The notes beneath the pieces are model-generated. The model made no database searches. It was not told where the DNA came from and was given only the letters and a program-made list of their open reading frames with translations. DNA of 64,000 bases from assembly GCA_035578175.1 (NCBI GenBank), contig JAQMRL010000001.1:370815720-370879719 (forward strand), in the 5' to 3' direction. A program made the translations under genes and the position numbers. This document shows, piece after piece, positions 47,320-57,617 of this stretch (positions are counted from its first letter, which is position 1; every line of letters starts with the position of its first letter). Source of the stretch: Catonia carolina (lineage: Eukaryota; Arthropoda; Insecta; Hemiptera; Achilidae).

Positions 47320-49430
47320 TGTCAATATGAATATTTTTTGATTATCGATAAAGATGTTAACAAACATACTTTTATGAGAAATTACATGAAAAAACAATGT
47401 TATTTTTTTGTTGATTGTGTTCAGGAGACTTCCAAGGAAGTTAGGGCATGTGAAGACTAAAGGACAGGTATGACGGACAAACGTTACAGTTAAAAAATTA
47501 GTGTCATTTATTTTTAAGGTTAATTTTTTCTTATTACCTACATCAAGAATTCTTTACTTCATCTTCTCTTTTATCTTCGGTGGATGAATCGTACTGCACA
47601 GTTTTTGATTGTTTTAATAGCCTTGTCTATTATGTGTTAAAAAATAATGACTGTGGGTCATTGTGTCAAACTTTAGTAGTAATCTATATGGGCATTAGAA
47701 AGGTTTTTTAAATAGTAGTTTTTGTACTGATGATTTAGGAATCAATCTACAAAGCTATGATGATGATGTACCTACCATACGTTTTGACAGGCTCGAAGGA
47801 GAGTGATGTCATACCCTCTTTTTTGTTATATTTATTTTTATACTATGCCGAAAATTTTATACAACTGATATTGTGCATGCGTAGTTGATTTCTAAAAATT
47901 GACGTATCTTTGGTATAAAGTTCACAATTATAAAAAATTATTCAGCTTCTTGGAATACTAACAGGAAGGAGACACCAGACTCGACGATCTGTCTTTGACT
48001 TTCCTTCAAAGAGTGATTTTTTCAAGCTCGTTTATTATTTCTGTTTCCGCCCAACATATGACTCAACATTTACATCAAATTACAAATAAAATTTTATATT
48101 TTATAACAAAATAATAAAAGGTATATTATGTCGTCCCGGAAAAAAGTTATATGTATTACGTGATATGCAAAAAATGTGATGAGATTTAAACGTCTAACTT
48201 TGTACAAACGTGTCTTTTCTAAATATCAGAGTATAATAATAACATTTATTGTGCGATGTAATAAGATTCATTTGGAAGCGAAAGTAATTTTTTTAGAATT
48301 TTTTGATGAAAAATGAGCTTGTTAGAGTATAGTAAACGAAACTGGCCGGCAGAGTGCCCTACAATCGCGTATTGTCACAACGCCGCTTGAACACCGTGTG
48401 CTGATTGAAACGAGTTGAGGGGAACGGCGGACGCAACACATTCTCTCTCTGTCTCGCTACCCTCCCTAAACGCCGTCGTAATTGGCGAACAGTATAACAG
48501 AACAAAAATAAGATAATTCATAATTTGATTTGAAAAAGTACGTTCCCCTGCTATCTATTGAATGTTGTTGGAACTACAGGTTGTAAAAGTGCACTCTTAC
48601 GCCATCTAGCAAATAGTGGAAAAATATTTACTCCTAGAAAACTTGTTATGATTTTAAAATTCTAAAAATTTAATGTTTACTTGTCGGAGGATGAATTGCC
48701 CCACCCACTGAAACCCGGAGATGTTGGACTTACCCTCATTTTACGCCAGTTTTACCAATTTTTATTAAAAAAATTACCTAAACTTCCCTTATTTTTTCTG
48801 TTCATGTTGATAAGTCCTTTAGAAATTCAGTTTCAAATGTTTACTTTTTCTATAACGATCCGATAGATAGCGTTGTGGTCTGTGCTTAATACATCATTTT
48901 CATTCACTGAAATACAGGCCAATATTAAAAGTACTGCAGTCCTCAAAATTTTACATTTTTAAAATCTTTGATTTAACTGCAACAACTTTGGTCGATAATA
49001 AAATGTTGTCCATATTCTGACATTCTTTCAAGTCAAAACAATACACAATCTGTGCGTATTGGTCAGAAGTATTAATAATGTGCAAGTAATTCATTTGGAC
49101 TCGTTCCTTTTACGGTCTGAATCCGATATATGATTATTGGTCGAACCAGTTATTTCATGACTTTTTTAACTTCCCCAAGCCAAAACTACCTATCAATTTT
49201 TTTTTTAGCTTTTGTTATCAGGAACTGTGCTTTATTGACAACCACCCATTTGATTGCTGCTTTTTGCTGTATATTTTTTATGTGATTCAGCATGAATTTT
49301 TGAACAGGAATATCCAGTGGAGTCTGTTCAGAATGGCTGTCATCTGGTCATCATATTAAGTCCCTTGCCCAACCAGTGTTGCTTAACATCAACTTTCTAC
49401 CAGCTGACTGACTGGGCTGGCCAACCATCA
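47320..49430. other. Intergenic DNA with a GC-rich patch
   Basis: 48335-48490 is strikingly GC-rich for this region (GGCCGGCAGAGTGCCC, GGGGAACGGCGGACGC, CTAAACGCCGTCG) with no ORF. It may be part of an unrecognised mobile element. The remainder shows nothing. Confidence 0.35.
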
Positions 49431-49436
49431 TTTAAT

Positions 49437-49614
49437 TTTTTTTAGTTTTATTTACAGTCACATCGACAGCTTGGTCATTAGCGACTACTGTAAGGTTTTG
49501 GTACTGTAACTGTGGGTTTTAACGTGTTAAAATTTCCAGACCTTAGCTGGGAATCGAACCCAGAACCTTTCGCTTTGTAGGCTAGCTCGTTAGTCACTAC
49601 GCCACGGAGACAGT
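49437..49614 (-). repeat. tRNA-derived SINE, full length
   Basis: Best-preserved copy. On the minus strand: TGGCGTAGTGACTAACGAG (A box), GGGTTCGATTCCC (B box), a middle with ACGTTAAAACCCAC, the 3' domain TCGCTAATGACCAAGC, and an A-rich tail. Total about 178 bp. Confidence 0.85.
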
Positions 49615-49930
49615 CAACTTTTTTTTATCTGAGAATTACAGCATTTTTCCAAAGTCTGTATAAACAAGAGAATCTGCATCAAATAATCGACTTTTTACCG
49701 GCAATTCTCGATACCTATTATTCTCTCAAGTATCAATGTTACCAAGAATGTGTAATTTTAAAAAAAAATTGGTCAATGTATATTGATTTGAAAATATACT
49801 TTATACGAAACAGCTATGATGGGTTCTTTCACTACTGTAAAGTTTGAAATCATTAGAAACAATTTATTTACAGTATTTGAATAATGGTTAGTGATCTTTT
49901 GGTAGGTTTTCAATTTGCAGGAAAGATATC

Positions 49931-50234
49931 TTGAGAATTTATGTTAATATCCTTAACCATTAAAAATAAATCTTTATGATGCATCCTGCAGTTCGAAATA
50001 ATTTCTATTTCATATAATGAATTTATATAATAATTTCACCAACCTTCTTTTTAAACTGCGTCACCTTTATTTTTATTCTTACTTGAGAATTTATGTTAAT
50101 ATCCTTAACCATTAAAAATAAATCTTTATAATGCATCCTGCAGTTCGAAATAATTTCTATTTCATATAATGAATTTATATAATAATTTCACCAACCTTCT
50201 TTTTAAACTGCGTCACCTTTATTTTTATTCTTAC
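49931..50234. repeat. 152-bp tandem duplication of a Penelope-related sequence
   Basis: Unit 49931-50082 is repeated at 50083-50234 almost without change. About 118 bp of each unit (from AAATAAATCTTTATAATG to ATTCTTACTT) matches 60296-60420. Read on the minus strand, both copies begin AAGTAAGAAT, the exact point where the ribozyme at 60414-60457 is predicted to cut. Confidence 0.8.
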
Positions 50235-50239
50235 TTTAC

Positions 50240-52015
50240 GTAAAGATTAACCATTAAAATTCTCAATTTTTGGCTTGGATAGTAATGTAGATAGATATTC
50301 AGGTCTAAATGAATACTTACATTGTGCTTCTTGATTAATTATTCCCTTATCATACATCAAGTAAACTAAATGTATATAATTTTCTAACTTGGATGGGTGT
50401 ATAGCAGTACTTCTATTGTAACTAAAACAAAAACATGTCTCGCTATTTTCACAGAGATTAATCAGCAAACAAAAGCACACATAGCTTGAATGATTGACCA
50501 ATTATTCACTGGTGAATCAGTCCTTAGATGTCATGGTCAGGACAACTGGCTTAGATGCTAGGGTTGGGAAATTACTTGTTCGACAATTCAAAAACACATT
50601 AGGATAAAGAAAATCACTGAACTATTTATCAAGTAAAGTTCGATCTGTACAAAATTGCATTACTGGTAAAAAGTAAAAGATAAAGCATTTTAGTATTTCT
50701 TTTTAAAATTTATCTTTATTTCACTGCCTATTGGGTTTTTATGAAAGTATTATTATTCACTCGCAACTGTCATAAGTGAAAGAAAAATTATGTAACATAA
50801 GTACTTACAAAAAAATCTTGCACTGTGAAATTGCGAGACAGTGTTTCAAAGTTTTACTTTCTCTTGCTCCATTTAAAATATGGATATAGGACATACAGGT
50901 AAGGAACGATATGCTTCATGTTAAATTTTCATTGAAATTACATATTTTGAGGCCTCTTGAGCCAAAAAAAACATGTTTTTACCGATTGGTCAAGCATGTC
51001 TTTGAACAAAATAACTCAAAAATTGAAAAATGTTACAAAGATGAAACTTGGAAACTTTACTTGAGGTGCTAAAAGGGACCCAACAAAAATGTTTATAAAT
51101 ATCGATCAACCTGAAGTAACAGTTTATTCTTGCAAATTTTCACTTTATTGTAATTTGGTCTAGAAATAAATATTATTCTAAAGTTAAAAACTATTACTCT
51201 TTTTACATTAGAATAATTCTCTTACCTTACTTTATTCTGTAGCAGTTTGTGATGGAAAATAAAGCTACTTTTTGAAAACGTGTTGCTGAAAATAACAGCC
51301 TGCTCGATAACAGGATTCTATAACCTGTTAGTGTTAGCCTACTATTGTAGGCTAACATTGTATTCAATGTAGTAATAGGTAATAGCACGATACATGCGGA
51401 AAAATAGTGAACTAAATTATTCACTAACAGGATATTTTCCGTACAAAGGTTAATTGGTACAGACGAAGGTAGTCGAAACAAACCATCTGGTGGCATCATC
51501 ATGACTTGCTATGGTTTGTTTTGAGTATTGATTTGCTTTAATCCTGCCGTCGCACCGCCTTTATTGATGCATGGCTGCTGACTTCTCGGCTTGGTGTACA
51601 ATGTATAGTAACAACAGTGCCTTGCAGTGTGTCCGTGAAAGATTCAGCGCAACTGGCCACCCTTTTAACATTGCCACCTTGTGTTTGTATTAATTACAGT
51701 ATTATAATGTAGTTAAATTTACAAGTGGTGTTATTAGACGAAAAGGTTATTGATAACTTCATTTGGTTTTAACAGTCTTATGCTGTTATAAAGTCAGACA
51801 AGCGTCATTCGTACATCAGTTTATTAAACGGCTTTGAATCATAGTGTTATAAAGTAACAGCTAACAGGGTGTTATTAATCCTGTTGTGTTAAATAAGCCC
51901 CATCAGTAATAGCAGTTAGTAATTTTACATATACTGCCCATAAAAATTGGTCCTTTTTAAATTGGCAAAAGAAAGTCTAAATTGTTACATCAAGTTACTA
52001 ACCCAAGGAAAGATT
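50240..52015. other. Intergenic DNA with one dispersed repeat
   Basis: 50930-51075 on the minus strand is a copy of the repeat seen at 3930-4110 and 14930-15095. A weak tRNA-like stretch lies at 50517-50580. 51540-51680 is less AT-rich, with no ORF or known match. Confidence 0.4.
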
Positions 52016-54870
52016 AAAAAAAATTCTAATAATTTATTTAATTCTTAAAACATTTACAAATCAAATATACATTTATAGATTTTTACGCTCATCAATAAAT
52101 ACACTACTAGACATGTAGTACTAATAATTATAACTTAAAAATATATTTACCCTAAACCAAAAATTTGGCAAAATATACTTAAAATAAAGTAACAAATTTT
52201 AAATTTTTGTAAACTGTTATTTGTTATACCAGTCATAGTCAATTAAACACCAAAATATGTACAATCGATTAATAAGTTATTGTACAAAATTTAAATATTC
52301 CTACAAAAGTCTAATAATACAACTTCAATTATAAATATTTTCACATTTTTAAATGTTAATTCATTTTTAGACATTTTAATCAAATCAATATAAGTATTTT
52401 ATTTATACTCGAAGGTAAACACAATGTTACTAACTATTAAAATTTTTTTCTCAATAATGTATCTCATCAATCCTAAAGAAAAAATATTTGGAGTAAAATA
52501 TTAAGCAACATTTCAGTAGCCAAAAAGTGTATATTTTTCAAAACGACATCAATATTGAAAATATTTAACATCGCGCACAAACTGTTGTAATTTTTGATTT
52601 TACAGTATATTTAAAAATTCTGATAACTGAAAAGAAAAGGACAATTTGCTCTCCAACTTTATAATTGTGTGGAATGTATAAATATCCAGTAGCAGTGCTA
52701 TTAGTCCAAGGGTTTTAAGGAGTGACATTTTTAGAACTGATTATCAGTGACAAATGTCTTGTTTCAGAGCAACCATCATAAATCTCAACAGACGAATCAG
52801 GATATTACTTTAATGAATAAACTTTCATTACAAAATGTACCCACAAAATCTTTTTACACGAAGCTACAATATTAGTAATAATTACCGAAATAATAAATGA
52901 TCATGAAAAATTCTATTTAAAAAGTGACTAATTTTTTCAAAAAATTATCAGCTACAATGTTTTCATTTTGCTGAAGCATATAATTATAAATTCGGAATAA
53001 GGATATAAATAATTATAAATTCGGAACATTAAGGAGATTGTATTGTATTCATGAAAATATGCTTTTAACCTAAGTTAAGCCAGAAATAATAAAACTTGTC
53101 CAATATTCAAAAAAAAAATATCCAAAAACAACTTAAAAATGAATTAAGCAAATAAAATGATAAAATTGACATTTTAATATATTACACAATGTTGTATTTA
53201 ATAAGACAAAGTTAACTAAAATTTCACTAAGGACTAGAATAAACAAGCGTTTACACGACGCTACAATAATATTAGCAATTACAGAAAGAATTATAAATAA
53301 ACAACTCTTTCTTACTTGCAGCGTTTAAGTCTTTCTACATTAACTGTAACATTAACAAAATAATTTTTGAATACACTTTTTAAGAATATATCCAGAAAAC
53401 AGCATTTTTTGTATAAATTATGTAACATATAAATTGTAATAAATTAAAAAATATTAATATATCTTTGTATAAATTACATTTTAAAATACACATATATTAA
53501 AAATTAAATTATAGCAAAAACTGCATTGAACTGTCAGTCTTTAAAATACATTACAAAGAGTAAGTCTTAACCTGTTTCAAAATACTGAAAAAAAAAAAAT
53601 TTTCAATTGAGAACTATAATCAAAGAAATAAATTTAATTTATAGTTAAAGCAAGCTTTCAAAAACCTATTGAGACAAAAAAACTGGAATAATTTACTTAC
53701 AAAATATAAATGTATTTTATTTTTGTATTAATAATGCACATAACTAAGATGACATTCATATTATATTATGAGAATTGTAACAAAGTAAACTATAAATTGT
53801 AAACTACATGACAACCAAGTAGTAATTCATCTACTTTTCTGTATTTATACAAAAATGCTTTTTTATTGACTTCACAACCTACAAAGAATCTTTTCTTTGA
53901 ATGATTTAATTTTTTTTTTTAATGAATATCATAATCGAATACCAAATCTATTACAAAAATCAGCCAGCTGTTAATGCTTCATATTTTATATTCTTCACGC
54001 AAATCATTTAACATAAATTTTTATCTTCATATTAATTAAATAATGACGAGAAAGAAAATGTATTCTCTTATAATTTGTATTGCATTTAGAAATTAAACTA
54101 ACAATAACAATATTTATATTACTAATATATGACAAAAATATTTCAAACTTAAAAATTAGTTTAAAATAGTAAAATTATTAAAATATACTACACAAAAATT
54201 CAAAATACACAAGAAGCAGATATGACAAAGCACAGCATCTGTTATTTGATCATCTTGTGTTGTTTTACTTCCAAAACTCAGTACGTATAATACAATAAAG
54301 CTTAATATTTAAATTACTCCGAAAATTACATTAAAAAGATCACTTAATTGAATATAAATTGTCACTACCTTTACAATTGATAATAAAACTAGTTACCTAG
54401 ATGTACCAATTTCTACAAATCGTACATCTAAAAATTATAAAGATAGTAAAAATATTTTTTACATATAAGAACATAAATGCAAAACATTTTTCTTTTAACT
54501 ATAAAATTTACACAATACTTAAAATATAACAAAGAAATTAAAACATCAAATTTTCAACCTAATTAAAATTTCTTTAAAATAATATATTATTAATAAATAC
54601 AATAATAATAAAATTTGTTATAAACTGTTATATTGTAAATTGTACAGCTGTCAATTGCTAATGTAAATTTCATAATAAATAATTTATTGTTCCCTAAATT
54701 TGCACCTAATATTTAAAAATTGCTTAGGAAAATATGATTTTTTTTTTAAAAAAGGCACTATTGGATACAATGAATTAATCTATAATATAGATTGAATATA
54801 TTATAATATGATGAATATATTATATTCATAATAAAATAGGATTATTTAAATGCTAAATTTAAGTATTATG
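52016..54870 (-). other. Probable long AT-rich 3' UTR of cyclin E
   Basis: The stretch directly downstream of the cyclin E stop is about 80% AT, free of recognisable repeats, and uniform in composition. AATAAA on the minus strand at 52038-52033 could end it. UTR extent is inferred from position and repeat absence only. Confidence 0.4.
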
Positions 54871-54984
54871 CTAAGTGTAATAGCTTTTATTGGGCTGTTT
54901 ATTTGAACTTGAAGGAGGTGTTAAAAGATTTATATCAGGATTTGACTTTTTTGGTGAATATTCCAGTCTCGTTTGTCCGGCTTC
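54871..54984 (-). CDS. CycE: Cyclin E terminal exon with phosphodegron
   Basis: [19 protein letters not shown] then LLTPPSS, a short tail and TAG (54873-54871). LLTPPxS is the Cdc4/Fbw7 phosphodegron that, once phosphorylated at T and S, sends cyclin E to SCF ubiquitin ligase. It begins after a TTTTTCTAG acceptor. Confidence 0.9.
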   Translation of the reverse strand, partial: EAGQTRLEYSPKKSNPDINLLTPPSSSNKQPNKSYYT

Positions 54985-57580
54985 CTAGAAAAAAAAGTAA
55001 TTAAAAATATTTACAATATTATTTACAAATCAAAATATATGCTGAACATATTTATAATCAATATGTGTAACAAAGAATTTAAAGTTAAGATAAAAAAAAT
55101 TTTTAGGGACAGATCCTGCCTGTCATGAACCGTTCAGTTGTTGCATAAGTACTCTTTATTATTTTCTTAATTAGGTCCTTTCAATTACAACCAGGCAGTA
55201 AAGCCAACTCATTATTTTTATTGACACATTATTTTAACACTCCACCTGCCTGTTATGGGCAATAATACAAATAATTATTATTTTGTCTGTTCAGCACATT
55301 AAGGTTTTTTTACCGTTCTGAATTAATAAAAAAATAAATAAATACATGATTGGGTGGTAAACTCTATTTATGGCACATTTATTTGGCTACCTACATGGCG
55401 TAGTGGTTAGCATGCTAGCCAACAAATTAAAAGGTGTGCTGGGTTTGATTTTCCGGATAGGGTGTGAAAATTATTAGTTAAAACTCACTGTTCCATAACA
55501 GTAAAAAAAAAAATGGTGTACTATATCAATAAAAATTTCAAATCAGGCAAACACATAGAAAATTTGGCAAAAAGCTTCACGAATCTTAAATCTGGCACTA
55601 GTTTCATGGGTTGGAACCAGAGCCAGATATAAGATTTTTTTACGTTTCAAGCCCAATTTTCTATGCAGTCCTTGCCTCTGTTGTATGTATTTTTTTAATG
55701 TGCTGTTGTTTAATTATATATTACAAAAATGTTCACCATTGTTGGAATCTTCTGTTCAAAAATTTAATTTGAATGCAAAAGATTGCACTCAAATAGGATT
55801 TCTGAATGACAACCCTGAATATCTCACCTCATTATTATGAACTGAAACCAGGAAACCCCTTTCTGAGCACTCCATACATTTTCTACAGACATAGTAATCA
55901 GCAGTACACTGTAATTACGAGGACATATTGAAATAAACTGCCTGCATCACTATAAAGCTATTACAATGCTGGGCCAAACAGTCTCAAAAGTGGTTAGTCA
56001 TGTACTGGAACTCTTTGTAAACAAGTCACCCTAGCGGCGATTCACAGCCGCCACTGGTTTACCACAACCGAAAAAATTCAAAACAATAAAACCAAAGTCA
56101 TGATTACCATTTTCTGGGATTAAGATGGTATCGTTCAAATGGAGTTTTTGGAACGAGGCTCTAATGTCAACTCCTAACAAAGTGTACAATAAAATACATG
56201 CAAGGACCACATAGAAAATTTGGCATGAAGCCAAATTCTGTCACCGGGCATAGATTAGATAGAATATCATATATATATATATATATATTTTAGATAATAT
56301 TAAACCACCAGTAAACACACAAAATTAGCAAGAATGATCTTACCGTTAAGTTAATAAGGCCTTTTCAGATCCCTGGATCCATCATCAGTCAACTCACAAA
56401 CGCTATAAAATTCTTTCACTGGCAATGCATTGCCTTGTCAATTCAAGTCATGACTGAATAAAATTATTTGTTACTAGTTAAAATTATTTCTTATCAAACA
56501 GGTGTACCAATAGAAATAGATCATCTTGCTCAAAATTTACCTGGTGGTTTATTAGTTTAAAATTTTTGTGTTTATAAATGTAATATTTCTCCAAATGTTC
56601 AAGTTTATTTTTATCATTACAAATTTCCAAGATTTCAAGATTATTTTCTATATCTGTAATTTTATGTTTGTTGGAAATCAGGTGCTCTGCTACATTTGAA
56701 ACTGTTTTCTTTTTATTCTTAAATGCCCTCAAGAGTTCCAAAAATCTGGCTTTAAAGGATCTATCTGTTTTCCCTATATATATAGCCTCACAATCCGTGC
56801 ATTTTATTTTATAGATACCGCTTTGATGATATTTATTCAATGAATAATCCTCTGTGCAACTGAAATATCTTGAAATACCATTGGCTGGTTTAAATGCAAT
56901 CGTGTATTGATCTCTATTATAAACATTTATTATTTTATTATAGAGATATATATAATAGAGATCAATACACGATTGCATTTAAACCAGCCAATGGTATTTC
57001 AAGATATTTCAGTTGCACAGAGGATTATTCATTGAATAAATATCATCAAAGCGGTATCTATAAAATAAAATGCACGGATTGTGAGGCTATATATATAGGG
57101 AAAACAGATAGATCCTTTAAAGCCAGATTTTTGGAACACTTGAGGGCATTTAAGAATAAAAAGAAAACAGTTTCAAATGTAGCAGAGCACCTGATTTCCA
57201 ACAAACATAAAATTACAGATATAGAAAATAATCTTGAAATCTTGGAAATTTGTAATGATAAAAATAAACTTGAACATTTGGAGAAATATTACATTTATAA
57301 ACACAAAAATTTTAAACTAATAAACCACCAGGTAAATTTTGAGCAAGATGATCTATTTCTATTGGTACACCTGTTTGATAAGAAATAATTTTAACTAGTA
57401 ACAAATAATTTTATTCAGTCATGACTTGAATTGACAAGGCAATGCATTGCCAGTGAAAGAATTTTATAGTGTTTGTGAGTTGACTGATGATGGATCCAGG
57501 GATCTGAAAAGGCCTTATTAACTTAACGGTAAGATCATTCTTGCTAATTTTGTGTGTTTACTGGTGGTTTAATATTATCT

Positions 57581-57617
<37 letters not shown>

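Larger units (their letters stand above)
56268..57614. mobile_element. Penelope-like element palindrome, two 5'-truncated copies head to head
   Basis: Two nearly identical copies of about 660 bp face each other around a short centre at about 56935-56945. Each encodes a GIY-YIG endonuclease domain reading outward, then a hammerhead-like motif, then an (AT)n tract (56268-56290 and 57581-57614). The reverse transcriptase part is missing in both. Inverted or tandem partial copies are typical of Penelope insertions. It lies in a cyclin E intron. Confidence 0.85.

Noticed and set aside
56031..56234. 67-residue minus-strand ORF
   Set aside because: Hydrophobic start looks like a signal peptide, but there is no supporting splice context, homology or conservation visible.
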